From assembly GCA_963693085.1 (NCBI GenBank), contig OY856412.1, forward strand, positions 1,126,240,744 through 1,126,304,743: a stretch of 64,000 nucleotides of DNA. Direction: 5' to 3'. The notes under the pieces were generated by a model. It saw only the letters and a list, made by a program, of their open reading frames with translations, was not told the origin of the DNA and made no database searches. The DNA comes from Alisma plantago-aquatica. Taxonomy: Eukaryota > Streptophyta > Magnoliopsida > Alismatales > Alismataceae. The translations under genes were made by a program, and so were the position numbers. This document shows positions 10,801 through 22,461 of this stretch, one piece after another (positions within the stretch are counted from its first letter, which is position 1; the number at the start of each line of letters is the position of its first letter).

Positions 10801-11325
10801 ATTAACATGTAGGGGTTTAGATGCATTCAAAAAGGCTGGAGGAACGGTCCCAAGGAAAAAGAACCAGCCAATAAATTGGCAGAACGTACAAGTAAGTTCC
10901 CGACTCAAATATATATATTATTGATGTGAATTGTGCTTAGTTGTATTATTTTGTATGTTTCAATTTATAGTGTGCTACACAAGACAATGGATGGGCATGC
11001 GCATACTATGTGATGCGATTTATGCAGATGATTATCAAATATGCCGCATTGGACATCGATACCATACATGAGGTATTATATATATTCTCATTAGTTAGTA
11101 TGCAATATATCAATCTTATATTATTTTTATATTATTACTTATATATATACATCATTCTCTTTGCAGGTGTTTAAAACTGACAACACTACAGGTAAACGTT
11201 TAAAAAATATACATGCTCCATATACGATGGAAGCATTAAATGAAGTAAGAGAAGAATGGGCAAAAGCCATACAAGCAGTGGCAACTGTAAGATATAATTG
11301 GGATGTTGATAGCGATAATGAATGA
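7873..11325 (+). CDS. CACTA second gene: Transposase_24-like region plus Ulp1/C48 protease domain, intact
   Basis: Thirteen predicted exons: 7873-7962, 8081-8365, 8464-8670, 8774-9013, 9096-9281, 9363-9545, 9644-9898, 9974-10245, 10337-10513, 10604-10723, 10813-10891, 10971-11072, 11167-11325. They join in frame to 784 residues with GT/AG sites throughout. The N-terminus has four 6-residue repeats of the HDEHDV type. Residues ~40-240 resemble plant Transposase_24 (LHRKNVMQRAGKMLRNYRTN, EQWNFLDKEDWDNFVASRKS, HTMGPKGYASVRQRL). Exon 7 (398-482) looks like the DUF8039 type (ending GGVILWPKADVV). Residues ~575-784 are Ulp1-like: His635 (GRHWELL), Asp652 (YYLDPAG), Gln702 and Cys708 (QDNGWACAYYVMRFM). 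Such proteases cleave SUMO or similar modifiers; what this one cuts is unknown. In CACTA elements the second gene often supplies TNPA-like functions. CACTA-2 carries a broken homologue with matching exon junctions, which supports the model. Confidence 0.85.
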
Positions 11326-11584
11326 TACTATGTAAATGAATATTTCTGAATGTTAATACATGTATTTGAATGTTTCTATATGTGTGTGAATGTGAGAATT
11401 GAATTGATGTCTGAATGTATGTACTTGTGTAGAATTTTGCTTGTGACTTTTGCAGGTTTGCGGCCTGTTTGTAGGCTGATATCAATGGATGTCGTAAACC
11501 TGCAGTTCAGAAAACTGAACTGCAGGTTCTCATCCTGCTGACCAGCCACAGCAGGCCTGCAAACTGATATGAAAAAAAAAAATA

Positions 11585-12078
11585 TAAATAGGCGTCGGTT
11601 ATTTATAGAAAACCGTCAGGAAAGACCTACAGCGTCGGTTTTTTCAATAAACCGACGCCTGATGTGGCCAAAGCAGTCCTGGAAATGGCGTCGGATATTC
11701 ATATCAAACCGACGCCTATTTAACATATAGGCGTCGGTCGTTTAGTATATAACCGACGCCAAAAGTGTTCGCGCCACAAAAAATGGCGTCATCTAGGGCA
11801 CTTTATGCGTCGGTCATCTACTAAAAGACCGACGCTATATTCCATAGTGGCGTCGGTTATTTACTAAAACACCGACGCAGAAAGTGCCCTAGATGATGCC
11901 GTTTTCTGTGGCGCGAACCCTTTTGGCGTCGGTTATCTACTAAACGACCGACGCCTATATGTTAAATAGGCGTCGGTTAAAAAACCGACGCCGAAGTGTT
12001 CGACCTTTAGCGGCGCCCACATAGGCGTCGGTCGGAAACCGACGCCAAATGGGGTTAAACGACCGACGCCAAAGGCCG
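11585..12078. repeat. CACTA-1 right subterminal palindrome cluster
   Basis: About ten GGCGTCGGTT/AACCGACGCC short hairpins in 0.5 kb, denser than on the left. Loop sequences differ, for example TATTTATAGA, AAAA and GGA. These are probable sites for the element's own DNA-binding protein. Confidence 0.85.
11711..11975. repeat. Large palindrome in the CACTA-1 right end
   Basis: An inverted repeat about 265 bp long, centred near 11843. The left arm holds CCTATTTAACATATAGGCG, TTCGCGCCACA and CATCTAGGGCACTTT; the right arm holds AAAGTGCCCTAGATGATG, TGTGGCGCGAA and CCTATATGTTAAATAGG. The small GTCGGTT hairpins are nested inside the arms. Confidence 0.85.
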
Positions 12079-12092
12079 TTTCTGTAGTAGTG
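12079..12092 (-). repeat. CACTA-1 right terminal inverted repeat
   Basis: Reverse complement of CACTACTACAGAAA. The TAT duplication follows at 12093-12095. Confidence 0.95.
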
Positions 12093-12095
12093 TAT

Positions 12096-15000
12096 ATACC
12101 TAGAAATGTGCTTACATCCTAATGAGAAGGAATCATATCTTGTGAACCACATTCTATAAAAATAGATAAAGTTTGGTTATTGGAGAATTGTATGTCGACA
12201 AGGACATTTGTGGAAACCCTACCATGGTTAGTTGAGGGAATAAACATTCACATACATATGCCCTACTTGTATGTAAAAGAATAAAGAGATAATTTATGAA
12301 CCTAGAAATAGTGATAAATACATTACAATCTAGTTATTTAACTGATGACTTTCAGATAAGTTCTTATTACCAAAAAATGAGAAAGGAAAGAAGAATTTAT
12401 TGGATCATATTCCTATGAACCTTATACACATGGTTCCAAAGTATAGACATAACAGATGTAATGAGGTTCATAATTGAGAATTGCATTAGGGATATACCAT
12501 AAGGATACAAAAGGTATATGTGGTTGGAAAATAAATTTTTGTTGAGGGATTAGTAAGAAAGGATAATTTTGAGGCATCTAACAACACTACTCATAATATC
12601 AAAGGGGTATGAGAACCCTTTAAAGAAATGTAGGGATGAAAGGAAGGATAGAAAATACCAAAGTTCTAGGTCTACATATTCACCCTTTTAGAGAAAGATA
12701 ATATGTCAAATTGGTGTGCTTCATATCCAGAAGGAGAATTTCCTAAGTTTTGAAGAGGACCCTAAGTGAAGGTACCTACCCTAAAGGAAAAAACAACACT
12801 TATCCAAATTTTGTAGTACCACCTTGTTGGAAGTATGTAGGTTTTTGGATCAACCTTGTAATGGTTTATTGTTGACATGGGATTTGTGTAGGGAATGGTT
12901 ACCTACATCATAATCAAGATAAAGCTAGGAAATAACCTAGAAGGACCAATAGTGAAAGACAAACATTTGTTTGGCATTCCAATATGTCTAAATGAACCCA
13001 TGATAGACATGACTATAATCATTGGATAAGTGTTTCAGGCAGAAGAAATAGTATTATGAAACCCAAATGAAATTCATATCTCAGTTTAGTCACCCATTTT
13101 ACATATCACTGGAATTTCATCCATGTAAGTACATATGGTACAAGAATTCATGCAAGTAAGTAAGGTGCACTTAGTGACTATGCTAGTATGCAAAACACAA
13201 GATACTGGTTGTTATACAAGTAATACATGTAACTTAGATTATATTTGAAGGGGTGGTATTTAAGCATGATAAGGGTCATCCCAAGTAAAGGGAAAGACCT
13301 TATGATGGGAGAATAATCCAAACCCAATGGAGACAACATATGTTGTTAGAGGGCCTAACCTCCTAGCAAGAAATGTGAGAACACCCTAGACTAGACTCCT
13401 CATTTAAAGACAAGTTGAACTACTTTGAATTTTGTATTAAGTTTTTGAGATATCTACAGATGTCCTAGAAGGATGAGACATGTTATGATCATCAACAACT
13501 TATGGACATATGAGGGAGGTTGGGGATAAACTCAAGGATGGACAAAAGCACTTTTTCCCTTGTGATGATGTCAATTAAAGACCCTTTGAGATTAGAAAAG
13601 TGTTCATGTTTAAGAAATCACTTATTGAGCATGACCCAGTCTAAATTTAGAATCATGAATGATTTGTGGATTCACCATCACTACACATGAAATAAGGTTA
13701 ACTTTGTATTTGTATTGCATCAACATATTGATTCCATCTTATTATAGGTGTTAGAGACTAAATAAAAACCTTTATTATACACAAAATTTGTACATGTGAT
13801 TAATATAATTGATTTGAGTTTATTTTATAAAAATAATTTATTAGATGTATCACGTAACCTTTTCATGGATAGAGTTCAACGATAGATCTAGCGCATGAAC
13901 AAGATCTAGGTGAAAATGTGATCACAAAGTTAGAAAATAATGCAAAGAATAAGGATAGGAGACCATACATAATATACCCTTACTTCCAACCTCAACATGC
14001 TTAGATATATGGCCACCTTATTAAAGGTTGATGATAGTATAAATTAAGTGTTTCAAATGATGGTTGTTAGCTTTAGTAGTACATGTTAAACCGATTGGTT
14101 GATTTGGCAACCTTATATGATGAGAATCATGTGTGATATCATCTTCAGGGGATAACCTCAGTGGTAATATGGATTGCCAAGATAGTACACGTTTTTTTAA
14201 ACATATACTAATGCATACTATCGAAGATATGTGATGTTATATAAGGATAGATTAAACCTCATGCTCCCTAGGAAGAAGGAGGAATAGATTAAGGATACAT
14301 GAAGTTTAATATTGTAAAATCTTAGAGGTGGAGGATTCATAGGCCATGAGCCTAAAAAAATAGGATACAAAGATTTGACAAAATCATTCCTCCAAATATT
14401 ATCTTAATCTAGGTTATTCTTATCTAGGAGAGGTGATCCTTTTCGAAGGATTAAGGTATTCATGATGAAATGAACTTTAGATTATGATTGATGCATAAAT
14501 TGAGGATAGAATGACCTTCTTTTCTATATAAGGGATTAGAACAAGACCTTAAAAAGGCTAACCAAAACTTGATCAGTGGAACAACCTCCTAACTAATACA
14601 TGGACTTACATCTTGTATTAATAATAATGAATGAGAAATACCCTAAACAAATAAGTCATGTAATTTGTTTAGACTCTTAGAACTCTTAAGTGTATAGAAC
14701 ATGTGGGGCTCATACTCTATAGATCATAAAATAACTTAGATTTTTAAGGGTTGTTGAGCATGGGTTTTGTTTTGCCTTGAGAAATGCACTCCCTTTAGTA
14801 CTAAGAAATTCTTTTGATGGAGGTATACTTTTAGCTAGCCTTTTGGATATATATTTTAATTCACTTGATAGTTTTGGCTTGATATTGCCCTAAAATCTTT
14901 ATATGTTTAGAACTACATTAGATTTAGCACTATTGATATCTTCCCTTAAATTCAATTATTCTTTATTTTTTAATATTGAGGACCTAAGTCAAACACAATC

Positions 15001-15233
15001 ATATTCTTCTACATGGATTTACACTTCTTTGTAGGAAATTGTATCCAATCCATCCGTGCCATTGCCAAGAATCATGGCACATTAAGCCCAGAGAATGTGG
15101 TGTTGTTCAGTGATATGAGAATGTATTGGTGAGAGTGATTATCATATTTCCATACCACCCTAATAGGTATTGATGCATGTTGTGTTACATGAGTCCAACT
15201 TAAAAAACAATGTGAAGGAATCATTACCACACA
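12096..15233. other. Gene-free internal remnant of the Gypsy element
   Basis: About 3.1 kb of AT-rich sequence full of stop codons in all frames. By position it should correspond to gag-pol, but I could not recognise protease, RT or RNase H motifs. It is assigned to the Gypsy element only from the flanking LTRs and the downstream integrase fragment. Confidence 0.4.
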
Positions 15234-15437
15234 TTGAATGTTAAACCTTTAGAGTTTAAAGTTACTTTGACCTCCCTAAAGGCACCTTCTAGGATCTTAT
15301 ATCTGTTGGTGAAGAATCTTCAAAACAAAGATACAGAGATAGTTAAGATTATATGGAAACACCAAGATGAGGATGAAGTCACATTATATCCAAATGTTGA
15401 CATTGAAAATCTCTCCCCTACACCTTTTGCTATTTGA
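15234..15437 (+). pseudogene. Degenerate Ty3/Gypsy integrase C-terminus (chromovirus-like)
   Basis: A 67-codon open remnant. The pattern VTLTSLKAPSRIL, VKNLQNKDTEIVKIIWKHQD and DEVTLYPNVD follows the plant chromovirus integrase tail consensus (L-T-x-E-x-P-V-R-I-L-D, L-R-N-K-x-I-x-x-V-K-V-x-W). Just upstream, broken frames still read like the preceding HVSxLxK region. Its stop lies ~37 bp before the proposed 3' LTR, the usual spacing for this group. It is non-functional. Confidence 0.6.
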
Positions 15438-15460
15438 GTTGAACCTTGATGGAAAAATCA

Positions 15461-15474
15461 TATGAGGGGAATGA
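15461..15474 (+). other. Putative polypurine tract
   Basis: TATGAGGGGAATGA lies directly before TGTAATGAC, the proposed 3' LTR start. It is purine-rich and correctly placed, but short and imperfect. Confidence 0.4.
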
Positions 15475-18397
15475 TGTAATGACTTGCTTTTTCCCTTCAT
15501 TTTGTAAAAGTTTTAATTGAAAGTCATTATTCATTATGATCTTCTAAACAAATAATGTGGTTGCTATGTTTTCTCTCAAATCTCATGGGAAAAAAATTCA
15601 AGAGTTATTAGTTCATCAATGTAAATAAAAATGTTTGTGATCATATTTCTTTTTAATACTTCCTTAAAAAGTTATATAAGAATTCTGAAAACACTATGAG
15701 GTCATATGTGAATTTGGAAATTTTTAGTTTCATTTTAAAGAAGGGTGAATTCACGTACAAGGATATGCTATTTAACTCGCTAATTTCATTATCATATTTT
15801 TATTATAGAAAGATAAGAATAATAAGAAGCATATCCTAAAATATCAAGTTGATTGGAAGTTTCTATTCTATGAAATTCATGGATTTTTTAGGTATTTTAT
15901 TTACATAAAACTGTTGAATTGATAAGTACTCAATTTATTGGTCACATTTAATGTGATGATAAACTTTGGTAGTGGAACACCCACCCACCTGTGATATGTA
16001 ATGCGAGAACATTCCATCTGGTCTAATGTTGAGGCAGTAGAGGTCATAACCTACCTCTAGATAAGAAAGAAAAGTAGTTGTAATCTCTTGTCTCTCCTCA
16101 GCCATCTCTCTCTACCTATTTGTTCTCCTATGGAAACCCCTACATTGACTTCATGTCACCAATCTAGCCCCGACCATGGGTGGATTGAAGGAAGATAGTC
16201 TCCTATCCACCAAATATGAATCAAATTCACTCCCTCCCCCAATGAGAAACAAACACCAAGACCCTAAATCTATATTGTAAACCCTATAAAATTACTCCCA
16301 ATGCATGTGTCATAAGAAACCACACTCACCCACACCTGTTAGGAAATAATTAGCCCCAAAACATCATGAATCTACATCCTTTCTCTCATTTTTAGTTCCA
16401 CCACTACACGCTACTGTGGGTTCCACCCTCATAGCAACCCAGAAGGAGATATTTACCCATTTAAAATGGCACGGATGAGATGTGATCCACGACTCACTTT
16501 TTAGTCTATCCCATTAACTTCCTCACTATTTTGGTGTTGCTCCATTAGAGCTGTTTTACAGGAAATGTTCCTTGCTTGTGACCCCTGTTGTGAGAAGTAC
16601 ATAGTGGATTGTTGGATCTTGGTCAGTCTTTGACTGGATACCAAGATCGACGTCCACATTATACAGCCCCTATACTAAGACCTTGAGTGGGAAAGATCAC
16701 CCTCTACAATTTGATAAAGGTCTATCCTGGTCAAAGGGACGAGTGAGATTGATGACCACCAAACAACCCTATTTGGTAAATCTTGCCCTTCCACGATAAT
16801 ATTAAATTCCCTTATCTTATACTAAATCTAGAAAATGAATTCTTTGTCCAAATAAGACACATAGGTAGTAATATTTGACGAGAACAAACTATTTAACAAG
16901 TTTAAAATACTAGAAAACCCTAAATCTACTTCTTTTCCCATATATGTAAAATGAAATTGTTTTAATTATTTTGAAAATAATTAATGAATTAATCTTAATG
17001 ATGATGACTCTATGACCCCAGATCTGATACTTTCAGTAACTCAAATGTCTTGTATAATATTTTGAATCCCTAATTCATCTCTAGACAAGTTGCATGTGAT
17101 GGCAATAGGTATAGATTTAAGCATGATGAAAAATGTAACTTCAATTTAATTAAATAGCATGTATCATTATGTGATAAACCTTAGTTTTAATAAAACTAAT
17201 GTGACTAATATGTCCCTCCACTTTGGATCTAATAATAAATTTAACAGATGACCACTCAAGAAAAGCCATGTGGACAACTGATGATATCCTTAATGATAAT
17301 ATATTTTTCCATATTATAAACAAGAAAATTAAAGTGAATGAAAAGTATAGGATTTTAATTTATGATTGGGATATCACAAAGGAAAAAATAACTCAAAATA
17401 CAAACCCCATATCAAATTAAAACTAAAACCTAAGATGATTGCTTAACCTCAAAACCCTAGATAGGTACTTTAATGGAAGACATTAACACCTTGGATTTGA
17501 CTATTTATTGTTAGATTGAATTTTACTAGAACATAAATTTGATTTTATTAAACATGATATTTCCCCTGAATAAGGTACATGTCTTAATTACAAGTAACTG
17601 CACTTAGTGATACTTTATTTTTGAAGATTTCTAGAGTTAACTCAATTTTTATTCATTACAAAAATTATCACGGTAGATAAATTTTTGCAATCTGTAAAGA
17701 TCTTTGAGTATCATTTGCATAAGGGTGATTTTGGGAGATAATGACTCCCAAAAATCTAAGAGATGATCAGTAAGAGAGTGACTACTAACCAATGTGATAA
17801 TGTTTTACGTGTCCATTGTTGGAACCATCACCATAAAATCCATTATTGGAACAAACTCCATAAAGTCCATGGCAGGACTAGTTACACCCAATTAGATATA
17901 ATGATTATAGACTAGAAATATAAACGAAAGATGATTCAAGTTTATTACCTACCAATCCAAGTTTATTACCTGCCAATAATAGAAAATTTTTTGTTGTATA
18001 TGTTGTTAATATTACATGTACGCATTTTGGTTGCATGCATGTACACGCTATAGTTTTTATATTAACCATCATTTTGTTTGTCAGTGCTTTAGGTTAGATA
18101 AATATCTGAAGAATGAAAAAATGGACACCAGGTGGAATAATTCACAAGGCATAAAACTGACTATACATGAATGATTAATATTTTATTTACAAAACAATTA
18201 GTACTTTCTCTTTTCTAAAAATTATATAACCCCTTAGAGGATATTTAATCTTCCATATATTTATAACTAATACTTTGTTTGAGATTAGTATTTGTCGTAA
18301 GTTACTTTCATACTATGGATCTTGGAAATATTGGAAGGCGACTATTACCTCTCTTGTCCAACTTTAATGGGGATAACTAGAGGATATGGTCATTACA
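15475..18397 (+). repeat. Putative 3' LTR of the Gypsy element (~2.9 kb)
   Basis: It starts TGTAATGACTTGCTTTTTCC, like many plant Gypsy LTRs, and ends near CATTACA. The last ~1.3 kb aligns with 1-1276. A length near 3 kb is usual for plant chromoviruses with long LTRs. Both exact ends are inferred; no target duplication can be tested because the 5' end is outside the window. Confidence 0.5.
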
Positions 18398-18465
18398 AAA
18401 GACCCTTATGAATCCACTACTTTTGGAAATTTAGTTACTCTATAATGCATGTTATTCCTTGTATA

Positions 18466-19135
18466 CACTACTACAGAAAATGCTTTTTACAACAGTTCCT
18501 TTTCTCATTTTACAATAGGTGTTAACCGTTGTATTAGATCGCATGGTCTTATGGGGGGGTGCTTTACACAACATGTGATCACATGTTATAATAGATGTAT
18601 TTTATACAACAGTTGAAACATGTTGTCTTTTATGGAATGGCCTGTTGTAATATGGTATTTTACACAACATGTGGTGCACCTGTTGTAATATATATTATGC
18701 AATAGTTGAATGACGTTGTCTTTCACTAAACACACCCATTGTAATAGGAGTATTTTTTACAACATGCGGTTTTCCCGTTGTAATATATATTATACAACAG
18801 TCGAAGCATGTTGTCTTTCACTAAACACACCCGTTGTAATAGGTAGGTATATTACAACATGCAGTGCACCTGTTGTAATATACATGTTTATACAACGGTT
18901 GGAGTATGTTGTCTTTCCATACATTTAACCATTGTAATAGGATTGTTTAGACAACATGGTGTGTGTCTGTTGTAATATACACAATTTATACAACAGGTTA
19001 TGCATGTTGTAGTTTACTAGAAACACCTGTTGTAATAGGTGTATGTTTTTCCTGACAAACTTGTTGTAATAGGTGTGGATAACACAACATCTGTTGTTTG
19101 TTGTAGAATCATACATTTTACAACATATCATTAAC
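18466..19135. repeat. CACTA-3 left subterminal repeats
   Basis: More than a dozen alternating ACAACATG/TACAACAG and TTGTAATAGG-type motifs, forming weak palindromes about 40-60 bp apart. The same motifs return at 27541-27769 and 34822-35190. Confidence 0.85.
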
Positions 19136-19488
19136 TTTTGTCTTTGATTAGAGTTTGACAGGTCATATATCAAACTAGATGTATTGATCAAATTAACCAT
19201 ATTATTAATAAATTATAATAAATATACAATTATACTTTTTCATTTCACAAACAAACACATAGTTGAACAAAATTTCCATCAAATCTTGAAAGAAACTCGT
19301 ACTAAATTTAATTAATATTAAATCATCCATACAATGATTCAATAATACAAAGTACTGAGTATCCACTCTAGAATCGAACTGAAAAGTGACTAAAAAAGTT
19401 TCACACATTGGTCTATGCTAAAAAACAAATGTCTCCCCCACGTCACATAATCTTATGTGTGCTCAAGATCACATGTCACCCACTCATT

Positions 19489-20890
19489 TCATACCTTATC
19501 CATTTCTTCTTGGTTGAAGCAACAACCAATATACTTCGAATAATACTGCAATCATATGACAAATATATCAGCATATTGTGATTTTGTCAATTTTTTTAGA
19601 AATTTGAACAAACTAAAAGAATATAATGTTAAGTAGCTTACACATTTAGGAATATTTCTATTTCTCACATCAAAGATATCTTTCATATACTTCAGCACAT
19701 AATATCGGCAATCTGTATTGTTCGGCTGCTTTGGATACTGTACACAATAAATATTAATTTGTTATCCAAGTAATTGTGAGAACTTGTTAGCAAATAAGAG
19801 AATGGAAAGGTATAAATAGCTAGAAAACTTAATAAAAGGTATGTGTAAATAGAATAAAAAATGCTATAAGAGTGAAAAAGGCATGGTTTATTGCTGAAGA
19901 AGGCGTGGTTTATATGCCATACTGGATGATGCAAAACTTGCTCTTGCAAGAGGGAGATTTTGTAAGAGTGAAGAATGTCACCCTTCTAAAAGGAACCTTT
20001 GTTAAACTACAGCTTCACAACATTTAAATTCAATTCAAGTATACCACTATCAAGAAAACAGTCATTAAACTCCTGCATACATTCTAGAAGAAGGCTCTTT
20101 ACAAACTTATTGAATGTCCTTATAATTGGGATCTACCTATATGGTCTACTTGTAAACCCAAAGTGTAATATCTTATTTCAAAGGATAATGCCCAAGAAAC
20201 TTGATGATATTGACACAAAGAAGATCTAATCGATATATGTAAAAATAAGAGCATTTGTAAAAATAAGACCATATCAAATCAAGTAGCAGAATGTGAAGAA
20301 ACTAGAACAACACTTCTATGGGCAAATCAGAAAGTAGTATTTTTCTGGATCAAAATGGTAAATTACCTTGATAATTTCCCATTTCAAATTCTTCCTATAT
20401 TGCACATCTCTCTTTTGATAAACTTTATGAGTCCTATTCAAATTCATATCAAGAATTCTATGCATTAGTAACTATATATGGAACTTTCAATACATGTATT
20501 ATGTAATTGAAATTTTTTTATGAAGTACTTACAACTCCATGAGTTTTTCCACATTCCCACGTAATTTTCCTCGTAACGGATCAAGACAGTGGCACTTACC
20601 CCACATAGGGTCGAAGACGCAAAGTATCCAATGTCCCCTACACATACATGAGTATTACATTTTAAAATTAATATATTTTTAAGTAACATTCAAAGTATAC
20701 AAATAATAGACAATCGACAAAATGTATGCGTACCCCACATTATAAGGTATAAAGAACAATTCTAATCTTTATTTCTTCCCTCTAATGAACTAATCTGCTA
20801 TGTATTGCGCCCGAGTCTCCACTTTATCATTGTATAACGGATCTATAAAATGTGGACATATAAATCCAAATATATTAAATACATTTCCCG
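19489..20890 (-). pseudogene. Ulp1/C48 protease domain remnant of CACTA-3
   Basis: Exon-like pieces read on the minus strand in family order. About 20890-20757 gives ICPHFIDPL...YIAD, a stop (TAG at 20790-20792), then a second stop and FFIPYNVG. About 20645-20530 gives GHWILCVFDP and CHCLDPL, with the catalytic His and Asp. About 19735-19640 gives PKQPNNTDC then RYYVLKYMKDIF, with Gln and Cys (Cys codon at 19708-19710); the usual Gly after Cys is Arg here. The end near 19489 reads FNQEEMDKV then stop. At least two in-frame stops make it a pseudogene. It is clearly diverged from the CACTA-1 protease, which has QDNGWAC at the active site. Confidence 0.75.
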
Positions 20891-21068
20891 AGGTCACTTT
20901 GTTGAACAAAATGCCTACAAAAAACACATATTTAGTCTTTGAACTTGTATAGAAACTTGTATAGAAAAATATATGTAGTCTTTATACTTGTACAAAAACT
21001 TGTATAGAAACACATATTACTCATATAGAAATGTACTTTATGTACACTGATATGTGCGAGGCTTCTAG

Positions 21069-21600
21069 TTAGTCTTTATCATGGCATATTTTAACCAATT
21101 TCGGTGTGATAATCAGCTCATGTGTGTAACCTACTACATCTTCAGACATCTGAAGAGAGATGTTACGATTCTCATCATCTTCCACATACACCATCAACAG
21201 TTTCAGCTTCTGGAGGCTTTTTGCATGTTGGCTTGACGGGACTTGAGACTTCATAACTATTTTTTCTAGTTTTTGAATTTCCTATTTGTGTGCTTATTAA
21301 TTCCCTCACTTTTCTTTGAGACAATGAGTCTTGGGATTCCTTGCATATGATTATAAAAATAAAAAATATAGTTTATTAATATACATGATTCATTTCAATA
21401 AATTAATAAAAACACTGTCAAGTTATCACATATACCTTCATATTTATTTTGATCAATTCTGTAGGCCAAGGAAGGTAGGTGCCTATGCCTCGACAAACTT
21501 GATAAACTTCAGCCATCTCTAAAGGTATTGGCACACTTTCTTCTGGCATCAACGGGGTATCAATTATCACTTTTTTATGTTTTGGATCCACTTTCTTCAT
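21069..21600 (-). pseudogene. CACTA-3 second-gene fragment upstream of the Ulp1 domain
   Basis: The segment 21600-21418 encodes LMPEESVPIPLEMAEVYQVC followed by GIGTYLPWPTELI, which resembles the DUF8039-type tail seen in CACTA-1 exon 7 (GGVILWPKADVV). A further 61-codon open piece at 21254-21069 follows. The position, just 5' of the Ulp1 remnant on the same strand, matches the order in CACTA-1 and CACTA-2. Not an intact gene. Confidence 0.5.
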
Positions 21601-21640
21601 CTCCTCGGAAATTGATTTGTCATGTCACGTAGCCGGCACC

Positions 21641-22461
21641 GACGCGTTTTCTATAGGATGAGTCCTATAGAAACTCCATAGGACCCAATCAGATTGCGTT
21701 ATATTGGAGAATTTGTGTTTCTCTCTCCTTATTTTTTCTAGGGGGTTGGGTTTTAAAGATGAGTGAGAAGGGATTACTGCATTGTGATTGGTTGTCCTAT
21801 ACAAAAAGTATAGGACACCGTCCTATAATATCCTCTACCAGCCGCGACGCATTTTCTATAGGACGAGTCCTATAGAAACTCCATAGGACCCAATCAGATT
21901 GCGTTATATTGGAGAATTTGTGTTTCTCTCTCCTTATTTTTTCTAGGGGGTTGGGTTTTAAAGATGAGTGAGAAGGAATTACTGCATTGTGATTGGTTGT
22001 CCTATACAAAAAGTATAGGACACCGTCCTATAATATCCGCTACCGGCCGCGATGCGTTTTCTATAGGACGAGTCCTATAGAAACTCCATAGGACCCAATC
22101 AGATTGTGTTATATTGGAGAATTTGTGTTTCTCTCTCCTTATTTTTTCTAGGGGGTTGGGTTTTAAAGATGAGTGAGAAGGGATTGTTGCATTGTGATTG
22201 GTTGTCCTATACAAAAAGTATAGGACACCATCCTATAATATCCGCTACCAGGCCGCGACGCGTTTTCTATAGGACGAGTCCTATAGAAACTCCATAGGAC
22301 CCAATCAGATTGCGTTATATTGGAGAATTTGCATTTCTCTCTCCTTATTTTTTCTAGGGGGTTGGGTTTTAAAGATGAGTGAGAAGGGATTACTGCATTG
22401 TGATTGGTTGTCCTATACAAAAAGTATAGGACACCGTCCTATAATATCCGCTACCGGCCGA
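21641..22461. repeat. Four-copy tandem array of a 205-bp foldback unit
   Basis: Units start near 21641, 21846, 22051 and 22257 (period 205-206 bp) and are almost identical. Each contains the hairpins CTATAGGACGAGTCCTATAG and GTCCTATACAAAAAGTATAG (continuing GAC). The two ends of each unit are themselves inverted, ATAGGACAACCAATCACAAT against ATAGGACCCAATCAGATTG, so one unit looks like a small MITE. It lies inside CACTA-3. Confidence 0.9.

Larger units (their letters stand above)
2117..12092 (+). mobile_element. CACTA-1: complete, candidate autonomous CACTA (En/Spm) transposon
   Basis: The left end reads CACTACTACAGAAA (2117-2130) and the right end is its reverse complement TTTCTGTAGTAGTG (12079-12092). 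The element is flanked by a 3-bp target duplication, TAT at 2114-2116 and 12093-12095, as is typical for CACTA elements. Both ends carry clusters of short GCGTCGGTT/AACCGACGC palindromes. Inside are a GC-rich leader exon, an intron with two long hairpins, an intact TNP2-type transposase gene and an intact multi-exon gene with a Ulp1-like protease domain. The length of about 9.98 kb is usual for an autonomous CACTA. It lies in the internal region of the old Gypsy element. I see no frameshift or stop in either gene, so mobility is possible but not shown. Confidence 0.95.

Noticed and set aside
21641..22461. Centromeric satellite
   Set aside because: Only four units, inside a CACTA element and with foldback structure. 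There is no sign of a large array in this window.
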